Assembly (NCBI RefSeq): GCF_000967495.1
Contig: NZ_JXXU01000059.1
Location: forward strand, 1-42,867
DNA length: 42,867 nucleotides
Reading direction: 5' to 3'
Source of the DNA: Vibrio neptunius
GTDB taxonomy: Bacteria; Pseudomonadota; Gammaproteobacteria; Enterobacterales; Vibrionaceae
Numbering within the stretch: the first letter of the stretch is position 1; every line of letters starts with the position of its first letter. Below, piece after piece: positions 17,694 through 25,645 of the stretch. Made by a program: the position numbers and the translations under genes. The notes under the pieces are model-generated. The model was not told where the DNA came from and did no database searches. It worked only from the letters and a program-made list of their open reading frames with translations.

Positions 17694-18176
17694 GATTATA
17701 AGGACAAATATGGTCACCTCGCTGATCGCAAGGCCCGATTGAAATTAATGTCAATCTTTTCTTTGAGCTAATTCATAGGCCCCCTTTGCGGAGATTTACA
17801 TTGATGGTCGACGGTCTTGCGACATATATCCGGCGTCGTTATAGCAACGTCAGGGCGGGATCACACTTCGCTCACTTCTTAATCAAGCCGTATTCGAGCT
17901 TAAAATCTAAGTCGAATTTCCCGAAAACTGCCGAGAAAATACAAACTCCTCAGTTTGAAAAGCGACCAATATGTTTGCGGATTGAACGATTAAGTTAGTA
18001 TGCTCTCACCCTGATAGCAACGTTGAGTTTGCTGCGCCCTAATGAGTTCCAAATTGACGTCTTATCCTCCTCTACACACACATGGCTTTCAATAGCCGCT
18101 GTCCCTAACAGGTTTTGAATAAGACAAACCGTTTTACATCAGTGTATTACCGCTCTTTTACAGATGGTTCTCTTTA
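17694..18176. other. Degenerate region left of the IS110 fragment
   Basis: This stretch is about 480 bp with no supportable gene. A 70-codon open frame at 17786-17998 has no recognisable features. The abutting IS110 fragment suggests insertion-sequence debris or the end region of the element. Confidence 0.4.
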
Positions 18177-18596
18177 TCAGCCACACGCCAAATCAGGATT
18201 GTAAGGCGTTCCTTTTACCAAGACGGCCCAAATAATCCGTGCCAGCTTATTCGCAAGGGCAACGACCAATTTGCAGACGTGCATCTTGAGCTTTAATGTC
18301 TGTAGCCACAGACTGAATGGGTCCGATTTTCGTTCACACCAGTTTATCACCGCTCTTGCCCCCTGAATGAGCAGTTTCCTTAACTCTCGGTTTCCGCGTT
18401 TGGTGATTTTTCCAAGATAGTTTTTGTTACCACTGCTGTATTGAGATGGCGTCAACCCTAACCACGCGGAAAGTTGCCGACCATTTTTGAACTCACCAAC
18501 GCTGTTTATCGAACCAATGATGCCTGAAGCGACAAGAGGCCCTACGCCAGGGATGCTCGATAATAGCGCGTAATCCTTGTGTTGACGGGCACACAC
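18177..18596 (-). pseudogene. Truncated IS110-family transposase (C-terminal Transposase_20 part)
   Basis: The 139-codon frame keeps only the C-terminal half of an IS110-type transposase. The helix-hairpin-helix-like LLSSIPGVGPLVASGIIG, the block GRQLSAWLGLTPSQYSSG, then KITKRGNRELRKLLIQGARA and the closing LANKLARIIWAVL are the standard Transposase_20 order. A full enzyme has about 300-400 aa, with the N-terminal DEDD catalytic domain carrying the acidic residues; that half is missing. It is therefore a dead remnant. The left boundary of homology is near 18600. It lies between two toxin modules and marks past insertion activity in the island. Confidence 0.88.
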
Positions 18597-18958
18597 ACTT
18601 CAATGCCATGAACACTGGTTAAATTGGACTAGTATTCAAAAAATGACCCATTGTGCTTTCTGGTGTGTGTCCTTTTAAAAAAATTCATTCACAGGGTGGA
18701 TGTATTGTTCCAAAGCAAGATATGACGTTGATGTTTTTGAGAACCTTATTTGTTTGCGAATTAATGGAGTGGAGTCCCACATCTCCCTTTAGACGATAGT
18801 GTATTCTGCAAGAGAATATGAACTAACATCGCAAATCTTGATTCTGAAGCAAAACGATAACCCCAATGGTTCTTTTGGCTGTATCTTTAGGAGCTCTTTG
18901 AGTGTTAGTGTTTCATATAATGTTATGAATAAAAAAGTAACTATTGGGACATTTTGCT
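18597..18958. other. Promoter region of the T6SS-like effector gene
   Basis: This AT-rich non-coding DNA lies between the transposase remnant and the effector. The upstream part probably includes the broken IS junction. No operator or RNA gene was recognised. Confidence 0.45.
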
Positions 18959-20182
18959 ATGGAAGGCATCACAAGCGATCTAAAGTCAGAGCTAGATCAT
19001 CACTATAACTTTAACTATCCTTTCCCACCAAGGCACCACGATTGGTACTGGTGTGATGCTTCAATGAGCTATGATGAGGCTATTGAAGCCTTCCATGCTC
19101 AAAGTAAAGAACAGCAACACATAAGGCGTAACCCTGTTAATCGTGATACTCCAAAAAAAGTTATCGCTCCTGATTCTCACTATGGTAAGAGGTATCCATT
19201 TCCACCAAGACACTCAATGGCTTGGCAGAATACTCAATATGGTGTGAGTTATGATGAAGCCGTTGCTTTGTATGAGCATGAAAGGGCAAAGGCTATCGAT
19301 CCTAGATTGGTTCGCAATCCCCTTGTGAGTGTGTCGCCTAAAACGCCTGAAGGTTCGCGGTTAGCTGTTCAAGCTATGAACCGGGAGTTAGCTGATATTG
19401 AAGCTGTAAGTACATCTGTTCCAATTTCATCGAATATACCCCAACTCAACGCAAAACAAATAAATAGTCGTGAAGTTGAGCAAGGCATTTTTCTATGGAT
19501 TGAATCGAAGGGAACTGGACATACGTTTTTATCCATACATCAACCTGAAAAAGTGACCGTATTCTCGTATGGGCGCTACGATGATGTGGGGCTAATTCCT
19601 GCTGTTGGTGAAGGCGTTTTACTCAAGCTTGAGGCCGATTATGCCATTGAGTATATATTGCGGCTGCTATATAGAATGGAAGCAAAAGTCTTTAAAATAT
19701 ATGATGTGTCCCCTGACAAGATAAACAAATATTTCAATGCGTTATGGGGGAGTAGTTCTGAACGGCCAGATGCAAAAGATGCAACTGAGACAACAAAGTT
19801 ATTTGGTCGAGTTATTGATAATTATGATTTGTCAGGAAACAATTGTGTGACGCATAGTGTTAACGCTTTAAAAGCATCAGGCTCACGTATTTTTGACAAT
19901 GAATTGTTTAGCCTTAAATATTCAGAAGATTTTGTTATTCCATCATCTTTAGAGCGGTACATGATTGATGTCAGTCAGAGCTTTGAAATGATGTCGATAG
20001 ATGTGACTAGCCAGATGAAGAGCCGTTTTCCCAACACAGGTAATCTATCGTCATTAGAGAATGCAGGAACGTTTGACGAAAGCCTTGGGGCTTTTGGCGA
20101 AAGTTCGGGATATGCAGGCAGTTCATCAGGGTACTCTGGTGGCACTCGTGGTGGCGTTTTAGGTAGTAGCAATGAGCCGTAA
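18959..20182 (+). CDS. Putative T6SS cargo effector: tandem YPFPPRH/SYDEA motif plus permuted papain/LRAT-like domain
   Basis: The 407-aa protein has no signal peptide. The N-terminus holds two copies of one unit: YPFPPRH at 20-26, Trp29, SYDEAIEAF at 37-45, RRNPV at 56-60; then YPFPPRH at 79-85, Trp89, SYDEAVALY at 97-105, RNPLV at 119-123. This Arg/Pro-rich unit resembles, as I recall it, the RIX domain of Vibrio type VI secretion cargo effectors. Residues about 165-320 contain GTGHTFLSI (H188) and, later, GNNCVTHSVNAL (C296). His before Cys and the NC-x-x-H-x-V-N-x-L pattern fit circularly permuted papain folds of the LRAT/NlpC group, so an amidase, acyltransferase or thioesterase is plausible. 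The tail is Gly/Ser-rich (SSGYSGGTRGG). ATG 18959 is preferred to TTG 18944 because GGGA lies 9 nt upstream. The next gene overlaps by 11 bp. Function is inferred. Confidence 0.65.
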   Translation: MEGITSDLKSELDHHYNFNYPFPPRHHDWYWCDASMSYDEAIEAFHAQSKEQQHIRRNPVNRDTPKKVIAPDSHYGKRYPFPPRHSMAWQNTQYGVSYDEAVALYEHERAKAIDPRLVRNPLVSVSPKTPEGSRLAVQAMNRELADIEAVSTSVPISSNIPQLNAKQINSREVEQGIFLWIESKGTGHTFLSIHQPEKVTVFSYGRYDDVGLIPAVGEGVLLKLEADYAIEYILRLLYRMEAKVFKIYDVSPDKINKYFNALWGSSSERPDAKDATETTKLFGRVIDNYDLSGNNCVTHSVNALKASGSRIFDNELFSLKYSEDFVIPSSLERYMIDVSQSFEMMSIDVTSQMKSRFPNTGNLSSLENAGTFDESLGAFGESSGYAGSSSGYSGGTRGGVLGSSNEP

Positions 20183-20435
20183 GCTAATTATATTGGTCGG
20201 TGGAGTGAGTGTTGTATTTGTTTATATCGCCTTCTTTATTGCTACGATGTTTGCTTCAATGACTTTTAAAAACTGGGTTAGCCTTGGGTCATCTGTCGAT
20301 GACTCTGATATTGCGACTGTTCAAAATATAATGAACACTCTAGTTAATATTCCTATTGTGGTATTTTCACTGCATGTGATTTTGATAACTTTTATGTATT
20401 GGTATAGCCGAAGCAGAAAAAGTTCGTCCGAGTAG
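20172..20435 (+). CDS. Small two-TM membrane protein, putative immunity to the preceding effector
   Basis: The 87-aa product has two hydrophobic helices, about residues 5-28 (LIILVGGVSVVFVYIAFFI) and 60-78 (IPIVVFSLHVILITFMYWY). They flank a polar segment of about 30 residues (GSSVDDSDIATVQNI) that could face the periplasm. The start lies inside the effector gene, 11 bp before its end, with AGGTAG upstream, so the two are translationally coupled. Short membrane proteins of this kind often protect against effectors that act in the envelope. No family was recognised. A terminator lies 40 bp downstream, so these two genes form a unit. Confidence 0.6.
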   Translation: MSRKLIILVGGVSVVFVYIAFFIATMFASMTFKNWVSLGSSVDDSDIATVQNIMNTLVNIPIVVFSLHVILITFMYWYSRSRKSSSE

Positions 20436-20474
20436 TTTTTAAGCAGATACTAACAAAGCACTGTAAACCCATAC

Positions 20475-20500
20475 CGCCAGCGTAGTCTGGCGTTATTTTT
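20475..20500 (+). terminator. Terminator closing the effector/immunity unit
   Basis: The stem CGCCAG/CTGGCG with a 6-nt loop is followed by TTATTTTT. It marks the right edge of the accessory region before pabA. Confidence 0.85.
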
Positions 20501-20590
20501 ATCGTTTGCGGAGTTATTGCTTGCCTTTCCGCCTTGGTATTGCACAATACCGCCCCTGACAAGCAATTTTATCAACACCAATCCAGACCC

Positions 20591-21169
20591 ATGCTGTTAA
20601 TCATCGATAACTACGATTCCTTTACTTACAACCTGTACCAATACTTTTGCGAGTTAGGTGCCGAGGTAAAAGTGGTGCGTAACGATGAAACAGATATTGC
20701 AGCGATTGAAGCGATGAAACCCAGCCATCTAGTGATTTCTCCGGGCCCGTGTACGCCTAATCAAGCTGGGATCACCCTAGAGGTGATCGAACACTTTGCC
20801 GGTAAATTGCCGATACTTGGAGTGTGCTTGGGCCATCAGGCCATTGCTCAGGTGTTTGGTGGTGAAGTGGCGCGTGCTCGTCAGGTCATGCATGGAAAGA
20901 CTTCCCCAATCCGACACAACGGCCGCAGTGTTTTTGCTGGTTTGAATAATCCTCTTACAGTGACACGTTATCATTCATTAGTGGTGAAAAACGGCACGCT
21001 ACCCGAGTGTTTTGAGCTCACCGCTTGGACGGAACTCGAAGATGGCTCAATGGATGAAATCATGGGCTATCAGCACAAAACGTTACCTATTGATGCGGTG
21101 CAATTTCATCCAGAATCGATCAAAACTGAGCAAGGGCACGAGCTTCTTGCTAACTTTTTACGCCGTTAA
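20591..21169 (+). CDS. pabA: Aminodeoxychorismate synthase component II (glutamine amidotransferase)
   Basis: The 192-aa class I glutamine amidotransferase supplies ammonia to PabB to make aminodeoxychorismate, the precursor of p-aminobenzoate and folate; it may also serve anthranilate synthase. It begins LLIIDNYDSFTYNL, has the oxyanion segment SPGPCTPNQAG (50-60), the nucleophile C79 in GVCLGHQ, and the triad His/Glu in FHPES (H173, E175). The length matches the E. coli protein (187 aa). The ATG at 20591 begins the conserved first strand; upstream in-frame codons are not conserved-looking. Its place next to argD/astC and crp is the usual gammaproteobacterial order. Confidence 0.95.
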   Translation: MLLIIDNYDSFTYNLYQYFCELGAEVKVVRNDETDIAAIEAMKPSHLVISPGPCTPNQAGITLEVIEHFAGKLPILGVCLGHQAIAQVFGGEVARARQVMHGKTSPIRHNGRSVFAGLNNPLTVTRYHSLVVKNGTLPECFELTAWTELEDGSMDEIMGYQHKTLPIDAVQFHPESIKTEQGHELLANFLRR

Positions 21170-21560
21170 TGCCCTCTGTTGGCCTCAGTAAATTCTGACT
21201 GGGATCACTTTTTTTAACATTTCTTTCATATTGTTGCGCGCGGATATTATGTGAAAAACTATTCGTAAGCGTTGCCCTGCCTGACTCTCCGCCCTTGTTA
21301 TTACTATGCTTAACTACAGCTTATCTTTGTTATAAGAATATATTGCTTCATAAAAGCGGTGGCTTAATGCATAAATACTCAAAGCGAATGCAGAACAGAC
21401 TTTCAGCAGTGAAGTAAAAAGAATAATTCACTATTGAAATGGTTAATTAAATGTAAATACAATGCCGCAATTGCTTAAATGCAAAACAATATGTGCTTTC
21501 GTCAAATGAAAGCAAGGATGCAAAAATTACCTGGCATGCGGTATCGAGAGGGAATGTGCA
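21170..21560. other. Leader region upstream of astC/argD
   Basis: This 391-bp AT-rich region has no gene. It contains one ARG-box-like sequence at 21368-21381 (listed separately) and a weaker match around 21416-21429. No terminator was seen after pabA, so some read-through is possible. Confidence 0.5.
21368..21381. promoter_or_regulatory. ARG-box-like sequence upstream of astC/argD
   Basis: TGCATAAATACTCA matches TGAATWWWWATTCA at 12 of 14 positions. It lies about 180 bp before the start of a gene whose family is ArgR-controlled in other gammaproteobacteria. No well-spaced second box is clear, so confidence is modest. Confidence 0.4.
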
Positions 21561-22775
21561 ATGACAGTCGAAAATAAAGTAGAACGCGGTTTGTTTAATG
21601 AGGTGATGGTGCCTTGTTATAACCCAATGGAAATGGTTCCGGTCAAGGGTGAAGGCGCTCGTGTTTGGGATCAGGAAGGCAAAGAATATATCGACTTTGC
21701 TGGTGGTATCGCCGTGAGCTGTCTGGGTCATTGTCACCCTGCTATGGTTAATGCGCTGACTGAGCAAGGTCAGAAACTGTGGCACCTGAGCAATGTCATG
21801 ACAAATGAACCTGCACTTCGCCTTGCGAAGAAGCTAACAGAGGTGAGCTTTGCAGAGAAAGTGTTCTTCGCTAACTCAGGCGCAGAAGCCAACGAAGCCG
21901 CGCTGAAATTGGCACGTCGTTACGCTGCGGATAAGTTTGGTCCTGAAAAATCTGAAATCATCGCTTTCAAACAAGGCTTCCACGGTCGTACTTTCTTTAC
22001 AGTCACGGTAGGCGGTCAGGCGGCTTACTCTGATGGTTTTGGTCCTAAACCTGGTGATGTGACTCACCTGCCATACAACGATATTGAAACGCTACGCGAG
22101 CACATCTCTGATCGTACTTGTGCCATCATGATGGAGCCACTTCAAGGTGAAGGCGGTATTATTTCTCCAACAGACGAGTTTGTTCAAACGGTTCGCGAGC
22201 TGTGTGACAAACACAATGCGCTGCTTATCTTTGATGAAGTTCAGACGGGTAACGGCCGTACTGGCCACTTCTACGCTTACCAAGGTCTGGGTGTTACACC
22301 AGATATTTTAAGCACAGCAAAATCGCTTGGTGGTGGTTTCCCTATCGGTGCGATGCTAACGACCTCTGAACTGTCTGAGCACATGAAAGTGGGGACACAT
22401 GGTTCAACATACGGTGGTAACCCATTGGCGTGTGCGGTTGCAGAAGCGGTGGTCGACATCGTCAGCGCACCGGATACTCTAGCGGGTGTTGCTGAACGTG
22501 AAGCGTTATTCCGTGATGGTTTAACTGCACTTAATGATAAGTACCACATGTTCTCAGAAGTACGTGGTAAAGGTCTTCTGCTTGGTGCGGCTCTGAATGA
22601 AGAGTGGCAAGGCCGTGCGCGTGACGTACTGGTTGCAGCCGGTAAAGAAGGCTTGATGGTGTTAGTGGCAGGCGCGAATGTGGTTCGCTTTACACCTTCA
22701 TTGGTTATCACCAAAGAAGAAATCGCAGAAGGATTAGCAAGACTAGATAAAGCTCTAGCAACGCTAGCTAAATAA
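21561..22775 (+). CDS. argD: Acetylornithine/succinylornithine aminotransferase
   Basis: The 404-aa PLP-dependent class III aminotransferase uses acetylornithine (arginine synthesis) and succinylornithine (AST degradation pathway). The PLP lysine is K254 in STAKSLGGGFPIGAM, preceded by IFDEVQTGNGRTG (the PLP ring aspartate). ANSGAEANEAALKLAR and FHGRTFFTVTVGGQ are the cofactor-binding blocks. The position directly before astA and astD suggests it acts as AstC, and it is likely bifunctional, as known for E. coli ArgD. GAGAGGGAA precedes the ATG by about 10 nt. A dispersed palindrome separates it from astA. Confidence 0.93.
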   Translation: MTVENKVERGLFNEVMVPCYNPMEMVPVKGEGARVWDQEGKEYIDFAGGIAVSCLGHCHPAMVNALTEQGQKLWHLSNVMTNEPALRLAKKLTEVSFAEKVFFANSGAEANEAALKLARRYAADKFGPEKSEIIAFKQGFHGRTFFTVTVGGQAAYSDGFGPKPGDVTHLPYNDIETLREHISDRTCAIMMEPLQGEGGIISPTDEFVQTVRELCDKHNALLIFDEVQTGNGRTGHFYAYQGLGVTPDILSTAKSLGGGFPIGAMLTTSELSEHMKVGTHGSTYGGNPLACAVAEAVVDIVSAPDTLAGVAEREALFRDGLTALNDKYHMFSEVRGKGLLLGAALNEEWQGRARDVLVAAGKEGLMVLVAGANVVRFTPSLVITKEEIAEGLARLDKALATLAK

Positions 22776-22812
22776 GAAACACCTAGTCTAGTACTCATAT
22801 CGATATAAACGG

Positions 22813-22908
22813 TGTCATCCTCAAGAGGAAGGCACGACCGAATTGGGGATCTCCTGCATCGCGTTGAGAGATTCCCAATCACGTTCGTTCCTCACTGTAG
22901 GGAATGAC
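22813..22908. repeat. Vibrio palindromic repeat within the ast operon
   Basis: TGTCATCC opens the copy and GGAATGAC closes it, with GGGGATCTC and GAGATTCCC internal blocks. The orientation is opposite to the copies at 26533 and 42679. It lies in the 196-bp gap between astC/argD and astA, so it will be transcribed as a long hairpin in the ast mRNA. Confidence 0.75.
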
Positions 22909-22971
22909 GAAGTCAAAGTATAAACGGATAACTAATGAGTACTAGCGTTCACGCATCAGGAGGGATTATCG

Positions 22972-23991
22972 ATGCTGGTTGTTCGCCCTATAGCAATGTC
23001 GGACTACGACGCGCTGCACACGTGTGCAGTGGAATCGGGTCATGGATTTACATCTCTTCCGGTTAACGAAGAACTGTTAACCAATCGTATTACTCATTCA
23101 GAGTACAGCTTTGCCAAAGATAATGTGACTGAGCCCGGTGACGAAGGTTACTTGATGGTTGGTTTCGACAGTGAGACTGGCGAAGTGGCAGGTTGTACCG
23201 GTATTGAAGCGTCTATTGGCTGGGATGTGCCATTTTATTCTTACCACATTAGCACCATAGTGCATTCATCACCGAAACTCGGGGTGAACAATGTGGTGAA
23301 GTTGCTGACGTTTGGCAATAACTACACAGGTTGTAGTGAAATTTGTACCTTGTTCCTACGCCCGGATTTCCGCGTTGGGCTCAACGGTCGTCTGATGTCG
23401 AAATGTCGTTTCTTGATGATGGCGGAGCATCCGCATCGTTTTTCTGAAACGGTTTTCGCTGAAATGCGTGGTGTCTCGGATGATGAAGGTAACTCACCAT
23501 TCTGGAAATGGCTGCAAGAGCATTTCTTCTCGATTGACTTCACGATGGCAGACTACCTGACCGGTATCGGTAAGAAAGGTTTTATTGCCGACCTTATGCC
23601 TAAGTTGCCGATTTATATCAACTTGCTAAGCAAAGAAGCTCAAGCAGTGATTGGTCAGGTGCATGAAAATACTAAACCTGCACTGCGTCTGCTTGAGAAA
23701 GAAGGTTTTACGTGCCGTAACTACGTCGACATCTTTGATGGCGGCCCGTCCGTGGAATGTGATGTGCGTAATATTGAGTCGGTCCGTCACTCTTTCCGCG
23801 CCAAAATCACCATTGCTGAGCACACCAGCTCGCAAGATTACCTTATCTCAAACACATCGTTTGAAAACTTCCGTGCTGTAGCAACTAAAGCGGCGTACGA
23901 CCAAGCTTCTGAATCTGTGATTCTGTCGCCGGATGTGGCTAAAGCACTGGAAGTCAATGAAGGCGAATACGTTCGCATGCTGGCTCAGTAA
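22972..23991 (+). CDS. astA: Arginine N-succinyltransferase
   Basis: The 339-aa enzyme transfers the succinyl group from succinyl-CoA to the alpha-amino group of arginine, the first step of the AST pathway. It starts LVVRPIAMSDYDALHTCA, typical of AstA, and keeps TGCTGIEASIGWDVPFYSYH-like blocks, FLRPDFR (about 124-130) and MAEHPHRFSETVFAEMRG. The overall fold is GNAT-related. AGGAGGG lies 6 nt before the ATG. It is 17 nt from astD, so the two form one operon; the dihydrolase AstB and desuccinylase AstE are not in this window. Confidence 0.95.
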   Translation: MLVVRPIAMSDYDALHTCAVESGHGFTSLPVNEELLTNRITHSEYSFAKDNVTEPGDEGYLMVGFDSETGEVAGCTGIEASIGWDVPFYSYHISTIVHSSPKLGVNNVVKLLTFGNNYTGCSEICTLFLRPDFRVGLNGRLMSKCRFLMMAEHPHRFSETVFAEMRGVSDDEGNSPFWKWLQEHFFSIDFTMADYLTGIGKKGFIADLMPKLPIYINLLSKEAQAVIGQVHENTKPALRLLEKEGFTCRNYVDIFDGGPSVECDVRNIESVRHSFRAKITIAEHTSSQDYLISNTSFENFRAVATKAAYDQASESVILSPDVAKALEVNEGEYVRMLAQ

Positions 23992-24008
23992 TCGAAAGGA
24001 ATAGAAAC

Positions 24009-25466
24009 ATGACACATTGGATTGCAGGCGAGTGGCTTGCCGGGCAGGGCGAAGCAATGAATTCGACCAGCCCATACAACAATGAAGTGATCTGGCAAGG
24101 CGACAGTGCGTCACCTGCGCAGGTTGAAGCTGCAGTCAGTGCGGCTCGACACGCCTTCTTAAGTTGGAAAAAAATGACTTACGCTGAGCGTGAAGCTATC
24201 GTGCTGGCGTTTGCTGAGAAAGTAAAAGAAAACAGCGAACAAATCGCTGAAATCATTGCGAAAGAAACCGGAAAACCTATCTGGGAAACACGTACTGAAG
24301 CGGCAGCCATGGCCGGTAAGATAGCGATTTCTATCCGTGCTTATCATGACCGTACCGGTGAAGCGACACGCGAAGCCGCTGGCAACCAGATTGTCCTACG
24401 TCATCGTCCTTTGGGTGTGATGGCGGTATTCGGCCCTTACAACTTCCCAGGGCATCTGCCAAACGGTCACATAGTGCCAGCATTACTAGCAGGTAACACG
24501 GTTGTATTTAAGCCATCTGAGCAAACGCCATTGACTGGCGAATTCGCAATGAAACTTTGGCAACAGGCGGGTTTACCAGCCGGTGTCATCAACCTTGTTC
24601 AGGGCGCGAAGGAAACGGGTGTTGCTCTCGCAGATGCAAAAGGCATTGATGGTGTGTTGTTCACCGGTAGTGCCAATACAGGTCATATCCTGCATCGTCA
24701 GTTTGCAGGGCAGCCAGGTAAAATGTTGGCGCTAGAAATGGGTGGCAACAACCCTATGGTGATCTCTGAGAATTATGGCGAGTTGGATGCAACCGTGTAT
24801 ACCATCATTCAGTCTGCTTTCATCAGTGCAGGTCAACGTTGTACTTGTGCCCGCCGTCTCTACGTACCTGTTGGTGAAAAAGGCGATCAACTGGTGACTA
24901 AGCTGGTTGAAGCGACAGAGAAGATTCGTGTTGATCAACCTTTCGCTGAGCCTGCGCCATTTATGGGCCCTCAAATTTCTAAAGCCGCGGCTGACTTTAT
25001 TCTTAATGCGCAAACCAACTTACAAAGCCTTGGCGGCGTGAGTTTGCTAGAAGCCAAAGCGGGTGAAGCGGCATTTGTGTCTCCGGGCATTATTGACGTG
25101 ACGCCAATTGCTGATCTGCCAGATGAAGAGTATTTCGGTCCACTACTGCAAGTGGTGCGTTACCAAGGCTTGGAAAAAGCCGTTGAGCTGGCAAACGATA
25201 CGCGCTTTGGCTTGTCGGCTGGTCTCGTTTCCACCGACGACAGCGAGTGGGATTACTTTGTTGACCACATTCGCGCTGGTATTGTTAACCGTAATCGTCA
25301 GTTGACTGGCGCGAGCGGTGATGCACCATTTGGTGGTCCTGGTGCTTCGGGCAACCTACGACCAAGCGCTTACTACGCAGCAGATTACTGCGCGTACCCA
25401 ATGGCTTCAATGGAAGGGGGAGAAACACTACTTCCCGCGACCTTAAGCCCGGGTGTTGAGTTATAA
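24009..25466 (+). CDS. astD: N-succinylglutamate 5-semialdehyde dehydrogenase
   Basis: The 485-aa NAD-dependent aldehyde dehydrogenase oxidises succinylglutamate semialdehyde to succinylglutamate. The catalytic cysteine is C278 in SAGQRCTCARR; the general-base glutamate is in LALEMGGNNP (about 244), and the NAD-binding block FTGSANTGHILHRQ is clear. EEYFGPLLQVVRY is the usual cofactor Glu-Phe motif. AAAGGA precedes the ATG by 8 nt. It is co-transcribed with astA and ends before the strong terminator at 25493. Confidence 0.96.
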   Translation: MTHWIAGEWLAGQGEAMNSTSPYNNEVIWQGDSASPAQVEAAVSAARHAFLSWKKMTYAEREAIVLAFAEKVKENSEQIAEIIAKETGKPIWETRTEAAAMAGKIAISIRAYHDRTGEATREAAGNQIVLRHRPLGVMAVFGPYNFPGHLPNGHIVPALLAGNTVVFKPSEQTPLTGEFAMKLWQQAGLPAGVINLVQGAKETGVALADAKGIDGVLFTGSANTGHILHRQFAGQPGKMLALEMGGNNPMVISENYGELDATVYTIIQSAFISAGQRCTCARRLYVPVGEKGDQLVTKLVEATEKIRVDQPFAEPAPFMGPQISKAAADFILNAQTNLQSLGGVSLLEAKAGEAAFVSPGIIDVTPIADLPDEEYFGPLLQVVRYQGLEKAVELANDTRFGLSAGLVSTDDSEWDYFVDHIRAGIVNRNRQLTGASGDAPFGGPGASGNLRPSAYYAADYCAYPMASMEGGETLLPATLSPGVEL

Positions 25467-25492
25467 ACATATTTTAAGGGTTTCCCTTACCG

Positions 25493-25514
25493 CCTCCCTT
25501 TTAGGGAGGTTTTT
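25493..25514 (+). terminator. Terminator of the ast operon
   Basis: The stem CCTCCC/GGGAGG with a 5-nt loop ends in TTTTT. A shorter AAGGG/CCCTT hairpin precedes it at 25477-25489. Confidence 0.88.
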
Positions 25515-25530
25515 AAACGTCACAGGTTGA

Positions 25531-25574
25531 AGGCTATCTGATCAGATTTCTGGATAAATTTGGTCAGATAGCCT
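25531..25574. promoter_or_regulatory. Nested palindrome in the leader of the DUF1338 gene
   Basis: AGGCTATCTGA (25531-25541) and its exact complement TCAGATAGCCT (25564-25574) form an 11-bp inverted repeat with a 22-nt spacer. The left arm also overlaps a second perfect palindrome, ATCTGATCAGAT (25536-25547), giving three copies of ATCTGA. The element lies 72-115 bp upstream of the gene start. It could be an operator or alternate RNA hairpins. Confidence 0.6.
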
Positions 25575-25645
25575 CCTTTATAAAAAATTCAGTAAACAAT
25601 AAGTATAACTCCGTTAACGTAGACAAACCCAAACAAGGAGGCGTT

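Noticed and set aside
17786..17998. 70-aa plus-strand ORF
   Set aside because: It has no ribosome site, no recognisable motif and lies in degenerate DNA next to an insertion-sequence fragment.
22277..22882. 201-aa minus-strand ORF over the end of argD
   Set aside because: It is an antisense shadow of a conserved gene and runs into the palindromic repeat.
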